The notes under the pieces are model-generated. The model was not told the origin of the DNA. It saw only the letters and a list, made by a program, of their open reading frames with translations, and ran no database searches. The position numbers and the translations under genes were made by a program. A stretch of DNA of 64,000 bases from DATAXI01 sp963756185 (GTDB taxonomy: Bacteria; Verrucomicrobiota; Verrucomicrobiia; Chthoniobacterales; Chthoniobacteraceae): assembly GCA_963756185.1 (NCBI GenBank), contig CAVWMS010000015.1:372001-436000 (forward strand), given 5' to 3'. How positions within the stretch are numbered: the first letter of the stretch is position 1; the number at the start of each line of letters is the position of its first letter. Shown one piece after another: positions 27,517 through 35,864 of this stretch.

Positions 27517-29994
27517 TTACTTCGAGCCCGCGGCCGCGAATGCCGGCGCACGCCGCCTGCGGCCCCGCTGCAACACCAGCAGCAGACCCACGCCGCCCAG
27601 CACCATCCCATAAGTGCCCGGCTCCGGAATTGCCACCAGCGTCAGCGCCACGTCGTTGCCGGCGCCCGCCACGCCCGCGCTGTTGGAAGCATAGTCGATG
27701 TTAAACGTGTAGCCGTTCGGCGTGGTGATCGAGCCGCCCCCGGCGAAAGTATTGTCAAAGGATGAACCGGTGTCGGTCGCGCCTCCATTGATGATGACAT
27801 AGACGTTGCCGATATTGGCCGGGTTGTTCAGAATCGAACCGGCGGTGATCTCGAGGTTCGCGTTATCCAGCGTGACGCTGCCCGAGGATTCGGCCAGTTG
27901 ATCGTTGTCGCCGCTGGCGCCGCTGACCACGCCGACGCGGATGTTGAAGTTGGTCGTGCTCGAGAGCGTGACCGCGCCGTTGGCGGTCAATGTCCCGGGC
28001 GCGCTCCCTTCGTCAGCCGCGCTCAGGCCGGGATCGACGTTGCCGCCATTGGCGGTAACCGGCCCCACCGCGCCTGTGCCCATGACCGTGGCGCTGTTGA
28101 GAGTCATGGTCGCCGCGCTGGTGACGCCGCCATCCACCTCGATGCTCGCGCCTTGCGCCACCGTCACGGAACTGGTGCCGGTGAGCGAGCCGCTGACGAT
28201 CAGCTTGCCGCCATTGACCGCCGTGGGCCCCGCGTAAGTGCTGGTGCTGGAAATCTGCACCGTCCCATTGCCCACGACCGTGATGCCGGGCGTGCCGTTG
28301 TCGGCTTCGGTCCCACTCACACCCGCAAAGCCTTCGCCCGAAGTCGCGCCCTGCGAAATCACCCCGGATATGTTGACCGTGCCGCCGCTGACCGCGCTGA
28401 GCGTCGCCGAATTATGTAGCGCGATGGGGCCCGCGAAAGTGGCGACGCCGCTGGGATTCGTGCCGCCGATCGTCTGGGTGCCATAAGTCGCCGTACTGTA
28501 GTAGCGCACATCGATCGGGTTCGAAACCGTCACGCCGCCGGTCGATATCACTAGCGCCGAGTTATTGCCGTCCTCGGTGGCAGCCGATGTGCCGATGTTC
28601 ACGTAGCCGGTGGTCCCGCCGGTCGTCACGCCGAGCGCTCCAGTCGCCCCGACCGAAACCGTGCCCGCATCGATCACCACGTTGCCCGTACTGCTCACAT
28701 TCGGACCAAACGAATTGTTCGGATTGGTGAGATAGAGCGTTCCCCCCGTCCCCTGCACCAGGATATTTGCGGCGCCCGAAACCACGCCCGAGATGGTGGT
28801 GCTGTTGGTACCCGTGACGAGAATCCGCGAACCGTTGAGATTGACGCTGCCCGATACCACCAGGTTGCCCGTGGCGGCATTGAGCGTTGCCCCTACAGTG
28901 GTGCCGACGGCGCCCGAGCCGATGGTGAGGTTCTCCGCGACGGTCTGTGCATTGGCCGAGTTATTGGTGATTCCTCCGTCGTCCGATCCCGGCGCGGCCA
29001 GGAAGATGTTGGCGCCGCCAACCGTGTACGCGCCCGCGCCCGCGTTGAATATGTAGCTGTTGACCGTGGTGATCAGGTCGTTGGTCGCGCTGGCTGTCGC
29101 GGCTCCGCCAAATGCGACATTGTTCCCGTTGATGGGCGATGTGGACAATTGCCCGTTGCTCGCCCAACTGCTCGTTGTGCTAAAGTTGCCGGCGCTGTCA
29201 AACGTGGGCACGTACAGATTCTCGTGGTTGAATTCGATGTTATTGTTGTTGCCCTGATTGTAACTGAAGAGCCGGAACGCCAGGGATGTGCCGGTCGCCA
29301 GAAGTCCGCCCGAGAACGTGCCGCTGGTTGTGATCGTGGAGCCGCCGCTTACATGCGCTGTCAACGAGTAAGTGCTGGCGCTGGTGATGGTAAGATCGGA
29401 TTGGATTGGATTGAATGAAAAGCCAACCTGGTTTTGCGGATTCCCGGTAGTTGACGAGTTCGGGTTCGACCAATCATTGCTGCCGCCCTCGAAATAAAAC
29501 TCCGTCAGGTTCTGCTGTGACGTCGTGTTATTCCAAAGTGACCATCCCGCCGCCGCCCCGCCATTTTGAACACCACCGCCAATCTCAAGGATCACCGAGA
29601 CGGTATCGCCGATGATATCCAGACCGCTGCCGTTGTTTCCGAATGTCCGGTCGGCGTTGTAGGTGCCGCCGCTATTCGAATACAATCCCCACGCCGAACT
29701 GCCGATGGTGCCCGTCGTAGCCGGGGTCCCGGCGAAGTAGCCGCCCGATCCGCCGCCGGTATTTGAAAAGTTCCATAGGCCCCAGCCCGTTCCGCTGTTC
29801 GCCGGTGTCGCGGTGCCGTTCCATCCGGTATAATTGCTTTCCACGTCATCGGCCAGAAGGCTCGACGTTCCGCCGACGGTCTGCGCATGCGCCGCCACGC
29901 TCGCGAGCAAAAAGCAGGCAGCCGAAACAATGAGCCATCGGGCGGAGCCGATGCGAGGGGGCGGTGAACTGGCGGCAAAGGGAGGGATCTTCAT
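27517..29994 (-). CDS. PEP-CTERM surface protein with beta-strand repeats
   Basis: An 825-aa secreted protein with a signal peptide (IGSARWLIVSAACFLLASVA, cut after AHA). An N-terminal domain of about 260 aa is rich in Gly, Asn, Ser and Thr (for example SAWGLYSNSGGTYN). The centre has autotransporter-associated beta-strand repeats (NGTVQISSTSTYAGPTAVNG, GKLIVSGSLTGTSSVTVA). The end is a PEP-CTERM anchor: AIPEPGTYGMVLGG, a hydrophobic stretch, then a RGRRRR basic tail. Sorting by an exosortase/archaeosortase-type system is expected. No enzymatic motif was seen. It is unbroken. Confidence 0.88.
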   Translation of the reverse strand: MKIPPFAASSPPPRIGSARWLIVSAACFLLASVAAHAQTVGGTSSLLADDVESNYTGWNGTATPANSGTGWGLWNFSNTGGGSGGYFAGTPATTGTIGSSAWGLYSNSGGTYNADRTFGNNGSGLDIIGDTVSVILEIGGGVQNGGAAAGWSLWNNTTSQQNLTEFYFEGGSNDWSNPNSSTTGNPQNQVGFSFNPIQSDLTITSASTYSLTAHVSGGSTITTSGTFSGGLLATGTSLAFRLFSYNQGNNNNIEFNHENLYVPTFDSAGNFSTTSSWASNGQLSTSPINGNNVAFGGAATASATNDLITTVNSYIFNAGAGAYTVGGANIFLAAPGSDDGGITNNSANAQTVAENLTIGSGAVGTTVGATLNAATGNLVVSGSVNLNGSRILVTGTNSTTISGVVSGAANILVQGTGGTLYLTNPNNSFGPNVSSTGNVVIDAGTVSVGATGALGVTTGGTTGYVNIGTSAATEDGNNSALVISTGGVTVSNPIDVRYYSTATYGTQTIGGTNPSGVATFAGPIALHNSATLSAVSGGTVNISGVISQGATSGEGFAGVSGTEADNGTPGITVVGNGTVQISSTSTYAGPTAVNGGKLIVSGSLTGTSSVTVAQGASIEVDGGVTSAATMTLNSATVMGTGAVGPVTANGGNVDPGLSAADEGSAPGTLTANGAVTLSSTTNFNIRVGVVSGASGDNDQLAESSGSVTLDNANLEITAGSILNNPANIGNVYVIINGGATDTGSSFDNTFAGGGSITTPNGYTFNIDYASNSAGVAGAGNDVALTLVAIPEPGTYGMVLGGVGLLLVLQRGRRRRAPAFAAAGSK

Positions 29995-30322
29995 TTGTGG
30001 GGAACTCCAGGTTGCGGCGGATAAATCTTTTAGCAGGCGCGCCGAATATGCGCCCGGGGTGGATGGCGGTCCATCGGGATGCTTTTAGACCGTTCAAACA
30101 GCGGGGTCCGATTTCCGCGGCCTATCTTCACAAGCCACTTGCTATGAGAATCTTGGATATCGTGTTGCGTCACCGGGCGGCCCGGCCATTGCAAATCCGG
30201 CCACGCATTAACACAGAGCCGTTCCCTTCAGCTTCCCAAAACCCCCCTTCGAATTTCGAATTTCGAATTTCGAATTTTTCCACATTTCGAATTTCGAATT
30301 CCTCCCCATACTCCCTCCTCCC
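29995..30322. other. Intergenic region with simple repeat
   Basis: No gene was found here between the PEP-CTERM protein and the glycosyltransferase. It holds the GAATTTC simple repeat at about 30245-30302; the rest shows nothing recognisable. Confidence 0.5.
30245..30302. repeat. GAATTTC tandem repeat
   Basis: Six or more units of the 7-bp TCGAATT/CGAATTT type occur in tandem (TTCGAATTTCGAATTTCGAA and on), interrupted once by TTCCACA. It is a simple repeat just upstream of the glycosyltransferase and could be length-variable. Confidence 0.85.
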
Positions 30323-31537
30323 ATGCAACTCTTCGATGTCTCCACGGCCAGCCGCGCGGACGCAGCCGGGCTGCCGAAGAGCGTCCTCTACTCCATCTCC
30401 GCACGTCTCGGCGGCAGCGGCCTGGACACGGACGCGTTCGAAACCGTGCGCGGCTTGCACCAGGCGGGCATCCTCGGGCGCGCCATCGTTTACGCCAACC
30501 GCCAGGACGTCGTGCCGGCCGCGCGCGTCCAATCGCTGCGCTGGCATCCGGTCCGGCTCCTATCGGTCCTCGAGCGCTCCCATTATTATGGCGCGAAAAA
30601 GCATTACCTCGACGCGATGGCGCGCGATGAACTGCGCGCGGGCGGCCACGACCTCTTCCACGGTTGGTCGGGCGAATGCGTCCGGACGCTGCGCGAGGCG
30701 AGGCAAATGGGAATCCCTTCCGTCATTGAAATCCCCACCTGGCATCGCAACAAGGGCCGGCAAAAACCGGCGGTAACCAAAAGCGAACGCGAACGCGCCG
30801 CCGCGACGGGACCGCAACACTGGATGAATCAACTGCTCGTGACGCGCCAGCAGGCGATCGAGGAATATGATCTGGCAACACTGATCCTGGTACTCTCGAA
30901 TTGCGCCGCGGATACCTTTCGCGCCGCGGGCGTCCCCGACGGGAAACTGTTCTACCTGCCGCGCGGCGTCGATATTGACCGGTTCACGCCGGCGGAGAAA
31001 CCGCCTGAAACATTTCGCGCGATCTTCCTGGGCGCGCTCAAGAAGCGCAAGGGAGTCCACACGCTGCTCGAGGCATGGAGCCGGCTGAAGCTGAAAGACG
31101 CCGAGCTCGTATTGGTGGGCCATGAGCACGCGGAGATAAAAGAGTATCTCGCGCGCTACGCGGATGACTCGGTGCGCGTCGAGGGCTTTTGCGCGGAGCC
31201 CGAGAAGCTGCTGCGCACGGCGACCGTGCATATCTTTCCTTCGACGTGCGAAGGCGCCGCAAAGGTGACATTCGAGGCCGCCGCCGCGGGCCTGCCGCAA
31301 ATTACCACTTACGAGTCCGGCGACGCGGTAGTCGACGGCGAGACCGGCTGCGTAATCCCATGCAACGACACCGATGCCCTTGTCGCCGCCATCGAGCGCC
31401 TTTATGGGTCACCCGACTTATGCCGCAAGATGGGCGCCGCCGCGCGCAAGCGAATGGAATCGCTCTTCACCTGGGATCATTTCCGCGCCCGGCTGCTCGA
31501 AGCCTACCGCGTCTCCAGACGCCTCGCTGTTGGGTGA
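30323..31537 (+). CDS. Family 4 glycosyltransferase (GT-B)
   Basis: A 404-aa retaining glycosyltransferase of family GT4. The nucleotide-sugar binding half includes YLPRGVDIDRFTP, then FLGALKKRKGVHTLLEAW (beta-strand after the hinge). The EX7E signature is CEGAAKVTFE in HIFPSTCEGAAKVTFEAAAA. Its donor and acceptor are not predictable. It probably adds sugars to cell-surface glycans or exopolysaccharide, consistent with the many PEP-CTERM proteins here, since PEP-CTERM sorting is linked to exopolysaccharide production. The start was taken at MQLFDVSTASRADA. No neighbours of the same pathway are in the same operon. Confidence 0.85.
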   Translation: MQLFDVSTASRADAAGLPKSVLYSISARLGGSGLDTDAFETVRGLHQAGILGRAIVYANRQDVVPAARVQSLRWHPVRLLSVLERSHYYGAKKHYLDAMARDELRAGGHDLFHGWSGECVRTLREARQMGIPSVIEIPTWHRNKGRQKPAVTKSERERAAATGPQHWMNQLLVTRQQAIEEYDLATLILVLSNCAADTFRAAGVPDGKLFYLPRGVDIDRFTPAEKPPETFRAIFLGALKKRKGVHTLLEAWSRLKLKDAELVLVGHEHAEIKEYLARYADDSVRVEGFCAEPEKLLRTATVHIFPSTCEGAAKVTFEAAAAGLPQITTYESGDAVVDGETGCVIPCNDTDALVAAIERLYGSPDLCRKMGAAARKRMESLFTWDHFRARLLEAYRVSRRLAVG

Positions 31538-31565
31538 ATGAATGCTGCGGGTGCCTTCGTTGAAA

Positions 31566-32155
31566 ATGAAACGGCTCGGATACCTGATCGCATACTCCCT
31601 GGTATTGCTGGTTTACAGATCGCTCCCGATTATAGCGATGCCTCGGAAAAAGTGCGGCGAGCTAATAAGACGGCTTCTAGGTCAACCGTTTTCCGTCCCC
31701 GCTGAAAAGCGCAGGGTCGGCTCAGTCCATCTCCTCGGACCGGACCAATGGCTCGCGGTTATCAATTCAGCCCTGACGCAATTGAGCGAAGAAGACCCCG
31801 CGCTCTACTCGGCAATTACCTCGGGAAGAAAATGCGTGATCTTTGCAGGAGGAACTGCCACCGGGGATCACTATTTTGAGTACGGAACATTTTTCTTTGG
31901 GAGGGCGCTCGTGAAATCAACGGACGGGCTGATCGCGTTCTTCGTCTTTTGGCACTACTTCAACCTTGCGAGTTCATGGTTGGAGAGAGTGACTCCGACG
32001 CATTGGAACGGGCAAAAGCAAAAGCGAGGGAGCAAACGTCCGAGTGGATTGAAGCTCATGCGGGACCCGCGCCGATTGCCGAATGGGTGCGAACCCGCAG
32101 GCTGGAAAAACGCTTTGAGCCTCCAAAGCCCTTGAAGAGGGTGTTCCGAAATTGA
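31566..32155 (+). CDS. Hypothetical protein with N-terminal membrane segment (likely frame break near 31965)
   Basis: A protein of unknown family. It starts MKRLGYLIAYSLVLLVYRSL, a probable membrane anchor. The central part contains YSAITSGRKCVIFAGGTATG and FFGRALVKSTDGLIAFFVFW. After about 31965 the original frame turns Arg/Trp-rich and looks non-coding. A different frame gives the convincing charged tail ALERAKAKAREQTSEWIEAH, ending at 32155. A missing base near 31965 would join them. Alternatively a separate short gene starts at 31976. No function can be assigned. Confidence 0.5.
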
Positions 32156-32547
32156 TTTTGCGCTACGGAGTAAAAGGCCAGAAAAACCGGTCTCGCGCCG
32201 AAAGGGCAGGTTGGGTACTTGCGCTGCCCTCCGGACAACTTTGCGTCTTTGCGCCTTTGCGTGAGTCCCTTTTCCGGAAGGGATTAGTCTCACGCAAAGA
32301 CGCAAAGAAGATCAGTAGCAGGCGACTCTCGAAAAACCGCGCGATCGAAGATCAAAACGCAACGCTCCTGTTTTTTTGGAGCAATTAATTCCAATCCAAA
32401 TACTCATACCGCATTTCGGAACAGCCCCTTGAAAGGCGCTCGTTCGTAAATCGCCGCGCTGTTCCAGGTCCCGCTGACCATGCCTTGTTTCACTGCTCTC
32501 TAAAGTATCACCTTGACCGGACCTTGGGCGGAATTACGATTGCCCCC
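32156..32547. other. Intergenic region with inverted repeat
   Basis: No gene is seen. It contains the long CGCAAAGA-type inverted repeat (32240-32311) and AT-rich sequence before the PepSY-like gene. Confidence 0.5.
32240..32311. repeat. Inverted pair of CGCAAAGA-type repeats
   Basis: TTTGCGTCTTTGCGCCTTTG then CGTGAGTCCC, and after a small CCGG-centred core the reverse complement CTCACGCAAAGACGCAAAG. The arms can pair over about 25-30 bases with mismatches. Copy 1 of the same family is at 68-97. It could be a REP/MITE-like element; no transposase is linked. Confidence 0.75.
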
Positions 32548-34437
32548 ATGGTCCCTCCTGATGCAGTGCTGCTCCCGGGGTGTGTCCGCCCGCGCCGGGA
32601 CCGCCCGCCGCTTCCAGGGCCGCTCATTTCGTTATTAATGATCGCGGCCATGATCGCGCCCCTGGCGGCTCAAAATCCCTCTTTCATGCCGCTTTCGGCG
32701 ACACCGCGCGCCGTCCAAAAGACCATCGCCGCGCAAGTCGGCGACGGGAATCTCGTCGCGATCTACGGGTCGAACGAGGACGGCACAATGACTTACAACG
32801 TCGCCTACAAATCGAAGGACAATCAGCCCCATGGCTTTTCGGTAACTGCCAATGGCAAACTGATCGGCATCGAAGTCACGCTTGGTGAAACGCCGCCCGC
32901 CGTGCAGCAGGCAATCCAGGCCCTGCAGAATGGCTGGACGGTCCAGGGTATCGGAAAAAATGTGAGCGATCCCGAGGTTACTTATGACGTTGAGTTCTCG
33001 AGTTCCAACGGGCAGACCAGAGCCCTTTCTTTCGCCAATGATGGAACGCTTTTGAGCGTGCAGATGGACCCTGCCGAGGCGTCGCCCGCCCTTCAGAGGG
33101 CGATCCAGGCGCAGGCAAACGGCTGGCAGGTGGTCAGAATCGACAAGGATATGGACGGCTCCGACATTAGCTACAACGTCCAGCTCACAAACGGCGGGCA
33201 AAAGAGGACCATCAACATCGACGACGCGGTTGTATCCGGCAACGAAGTGCCGGTCCCGCTTTCATCCACGCCGCCCGCCGTTCAGGCCGCGGTCAATTCC
33301 GCGGTCGGCAATGGCACGCTCGAGGGAATCAGGGAAACCAATGAGGATGGAGTAATGACTTACGACGTGGGTTACACCGCCAAAAATGGCCAGGAGCACG
33401 GTTTTTCCGTTGCCGCGAATGGCGAGGTGCTCAGCGTCGAGGTCAACCTGAATCAAACCACGCCCGCTGCGCACCGCACCATAGTGGCGCAGTCAGCCGG
33501 ATGGGATTTGGACGGCATCGATCAGAACCCGGACGGCAGTTTCGATGTAACGCTGGTCAAGAATGGCCAGCAAAGGGAGTTCACCGTCGGCCCCGGAGGC
33601 AAGATGTGGAGCATCCAGGTTGCCCTGGCCGATACGCCTCCCGCGGCGCAACAGACAATCCGCGAACTACAGGGAACCTGGACTTTGGACGGCATCGACA
33701 AGGATGTGTACGATCCGGTGCCCTCTTACGATGTCGAGGTCACCTCCGGTGGCCAGAAGAGGAGTTTCACCGTGGGCGAGGATGGGAAATTGCAGAGCAT
33801 GGAAATCCCGCTCACGGATGCGCCGGATCCCGTGCAAAGGACCATCGTTTCGAGTGCAAACGGCTGGCAGGTGGACCAGGTGCTCAAGGAGATCGAGGGC
33901 CCGGATGTCCTTTACGTGGCCCAGGTTAGCAACGGCCGCAATCAGAAAACGATTTCCGTCGCGGACGATGGCACGCTGGTTGACGCACAGGCCGATCAGG
34001 TCTCGGCCAAGGTCCAGGCCGGCCTCGTCAAGCCCGGTGCTCCATCCGCGCCCGCACCCCCGGTCCCCGGCGGACAGGCGATCGATGCGGTCATCCCCGC
34101 GGATAATCCCAACGGCTTCACCATCCCCAATGTCCGCAACGGATCGACCATTACATTCCAGTATCTTGGAGGAATTTGGAAATCCTGGGGCCATATCGCC
34201 ACCTCCAATCCCGACGATGCCCAAACCAAGGGCGGTGATCGTTGCCGGCTCGCCATCGCGCTCCCCTCCAGCGGCGGCGTCCTCGGCCAGGTGGTCGCCA
34301 TCGTCCCTCCCGGCACCGCCAAAATGGCTTACACCTTTCAGGCGAAACAGGACTACCCCAGCCTCGTCCTGCGCATCAATGGCAACTCCTTCAAGGGCAA
34401 TCCCGGCAAGGTCCATTACCGGCTGCAAATCCAGTAG
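32548..34437 (+). CDS. Secreted protein of seven PepSY-like repeats
   Basis: A protein of about 629 aa with a hydrophobic signal segment (LISLLMIAAMIAPLAAQ). It has seven tandem repeats of about 60 residues with the pattern TPPAVQ(A/Q)AI ... GxTVxGI ... YDVxxxxNGQ ... GKLxSVEV. This resembles PepSY-like (BLIP-type) domains, which bind and inhibit peptidases or bind ligands outside the cell. Repeats 1 and 4 share DGTMTYNV / HGFSVTANG-type features, so the array looks like two copies of a three-repeat unit plus one. A C-terminal domain of about 120 aa (AIDAVIPADNPNGFTIPNV onwards) is of unknown type. The ATG at 32548 was chosen because the signal follows within 60 residues; the first 20 residues are uncertain. 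Confidence 0.6.
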   Translation: MVPPDAVLLPGCVRPRRDRPPLPGPLISLLMIAAMIAPLAAQNPSFMPLSATPRAVQKTIAAQVGDGNLVAIYGSNEDGTMTYNVAYKSKDNQPHGFSVTANGKLIGIEVTLGETPPAVQQAIQALQNGWTVQGIGKNVSDPEVTYDVEFSSSNGQTRALSFANDGTLLSVQMDPAEASPALQRAIQAQANGWQVVRIDKDMDGSDISYNVQLTNGGQKRTINIDDAVVSGNEVPVPLSSTPPAVQAAVNSAVGNGTLEGIRETNEDGVMTYDVGYTAKNGQEHGFSVAANGEVLSVEVNLNQTTPAAHRTIVAQSAGWDLDGIDQNPDGSFDVTLVKNGQQREFTVGPGGKMWSIQVALADTPPAAQQTIRELQGTWTLDGIDKDVYDPVPSYDVEVTSGGQKRSFTVGEDGKLQSMEIPLTDAPDPVQRTIVSSANGWQVDQVLKEIEGPDVLYVAQVSNGRNQKTISVADDGTLVDAQADQVSAKVQAGLVKPGAPSAPAPPVPGGQAIDAVIPADNPNGFTIPNVRNGSTITFQYLGGIWKSWGHIATSNPDDAQTKGGDRCRLAIALPSSGGVLGQVVAIVPPGTAKMAYTFQAKQDYPSLVLRINGNSFKGNPGKVHYRLQIQ

Positions 34438-34543
34438 CCCTCGCCATAGCCCAAAATATCGATTTATTTGTGAAACCTTCTGCGCAATCGCGGTTTAATC
34501 CATCGTACCAGGAAGAGCGGTGACAACCCAACCCTCCCTGTTT

Positions 34544-34906
34544 ATGAATAAGAATCTACATTTTGGCCGTTTCCTTGCGTTCCTAGCGGCAATCCTGCTT
34601 GCCGCCGCGCCATGGAGCGCCAATGCGAAGCCGCCTGCAAAGGCGCCCGCCAAGGCCGCCCGGCATTTCACCGTTCGCATTCATCGGCTTCACCGCCATC
34701 ATCATTTCCACTGGCACTCTCACCCTCACCATCATCATTACTATCACGTTTGGGTTAGGTATGCCTATGCCAATACAGTCTGGCTCGGTCCCACGCCCAA
34801 GCCAAAGCTGCTGAAACCGGGCCCCGTCCAGTCTCCCACGCCCTGGCCGTGGACCGGCCCTCCCACTTCCTCCGTAGCCACCCCGGCGCCGGCGCCTACC
34901 CAATAG
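34544..34906 (+). CDS. Small histidine-rich secreted protein
   Basis: A 120-aa protein with a signal peptide (FGRFLAFLAAILLAAAPWSA, cut near NAKPP). The mature N-terminus is Lys/Pro-rich and is followed by a dense His block (RLHRHHHFHWHSHPHHHHYY at about 53-72). The tail is Pro-rich. The His run suggests binding of Zn, Ni or Cu outside the cytoplasm, but there is no named family. The start at MNKNLHFGRF is preferred because a signal peptide follows directly; a GTG at 34520 would add eight residues. Confidence 0.6.
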   Translation: MNKNLHFGRFLAFLAAILLAAAPWSANAKPPAKAPAKAARHFTVRIHRLHRHHHFHWHSHPHHHHYYHVWVRYAYANTVWLGPTPKPKLLKPGPVQSPTPWPWTGPPTSSVATPAPAPTQ

Positions 34907-34956
34907 GCCGCGCCGTTTAGGGCGCTTCAAGTTGAACCGTTGCCGCTGGCGCCTCA

Positions 34957-35021
34957 CCCGCGCGCCAGCGTGTACTTGCACTTACTCCTTAACTTTCACA
35001 TGAACCCGCCGCTGCCTCCCG
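34957..35021 (-). repeat. Dispersed repeat A, copy 3 (inverted)
   Basis: The reverse complement carries GCGGGTTCATGTGAAAGTTA, then GTAAGTGCAAGTACACGCTG and GCGCGCGGG, matching the two copies near 5021 and 5179. It also shares the flanking ATGGATTTCGGGAGG with copy 2. Confidence 0.85.
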
Positions 35022-35061
35022 AAATCCATGGCTAGAGCATATTCACAAATACTGCGGCCGC

Positions 35062-35158
35062 TTCAAGAGTCCCCGAAGGGGACGGCAGACAATAGCGAGG
35101 GGCTTCAGCCCCTCGGTTCACGCGCAACGCGGTTCAAGTCCCGCAGGGACGACAGAGG
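35062..35158. repeat. Triple-hairpin dispersed element
   Basis: Three consecutive short hairpins: GTCCCCgaaGGGGAC, GAGGGGCttcaGCCCCTC and GTCCCgcaGGGAC followed by GACAGA. Elements of this type (AAGTCCCGCAGGGACGACAG) occur in many copies in verrucomicrobial and planctomycete genomes. It may form a structured RNA if transcribed, but no promoter was seen. Confidence 0.75.
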
Positions 35159-35224
35159 CTACAGATTTTTTCTACATGCTCTAACTTATTTCTTAAGCCG
35201 ATCCCGTGTGGTGTCGTCGAATTA

Positions 35225-35430
35225 CCTTCAATAAGTCAATGGCCGAGGCGGCGGAGGGGACCCGTGGAGGTCGGCGGGCGGGCGAGCCCGGCCCGAAAGT
35301 AGCCAATAAGTCTATGGCCACCTTAGGCCCGAAGGGCCGGCCCGAAAGTAGCCGGGGGTGGAGCGAAGCGGAACCCCCGGATAGGCGCCCAACCGGGCAA
35401 GCCCCGGAGGGGCGCCAGAAACGCCCAGGA
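35225..35430. repeat. Complex block of direct and inverted repeats
   Basis: Two copies of AATAAGT(C/T)(A/T)ATGGCC and two of GGCCCGAAAGTAGCC occur. Then comes a hairpin CCGGGGGT-ggagcgaagcgga-ACCCCCGG and a CCCCGGAGGGGCGCCAGAAAC unit. This mosaic of dispersed units resembles other repeat families in Verrucomicrobia and is not expected to be coding. Confidence 0.7.
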
Positions 35431-35437
35431 ACATGAT

Positions 35438-35785
35438 TTACTTCCACGAGCAAATCATTGTCTGCCCGTCGGGCCCCAGGGACCATGCGATAACTCCGGC
35501 ATCCAATTGCTCGCCGTCGGGAGCGTTGATCTTCCCGGAGTAACTCGAATCGATGCGGACGATGTATTGACGGCCCCAGGGATCGTAATAGTTACCGTCG
35601 GGGCCGATGCCGTTTTTGGCGTTTGCCGGATCCCGAGCGAGCGGCACGTCCATATACACCACTGGGAGCCCCGAGCGATGTCGCGCCCCGTCCGCAGCAC
35701 GACTTGGGCGCCCCGGAGTATGAGGCGGCGCAGCTCGCCACACGGCCCCCACCGCCCTCCATCTTCCCAGCCACAGATCACCCTC
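35438..35785 (-). pseudogene. Remnant of a GspG/prepilin-like pseudopilin gene
   Basis: The minus-strand end reads VVYMDVPLARDPANAKNGIG, NYYDPWGRQYIVRIDSSYSG and VIAWSLGPDGQ. This is the C-terminal domain of the DPWG-type pseudopilins of type II secretion systems found in many verrucomicrobia. Upstream, GELRRLILRGA fits the same protein in a different frame, with a break near 35675. The N-terminal pilin helix is missing. It lies beside dispersed repeats and is probably a decayed fragment. Confidence 0.6.
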
Positions 35786-35864
35786 CACATCCATCCCGAA
35801 ACTGCATCCTCGGAGAAACTGCTTGCAAAAGCATAATATAATTGCGTACCAAGACATCAAATCT

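Larger units (their letters stand above)
34907..35437. other. Repeat-rich gene-free region
   Basis: No genes are supported between the His-rich protein and the pseudopilin remnant. The stretch holds three repeat elements, listed separately: repeat A copy 3, a triple-hairpin element and a hairpin/direct-repeat block. Small reading frames here lie inside the repeats. Confidence 0.6.

Noticed and set aside
35206..35436. Small open frame across the repeat block
   Set aside because: It lies inside dispersed repeats, and its translation is Gly/Pro/Arg-rich without homologous pattern.
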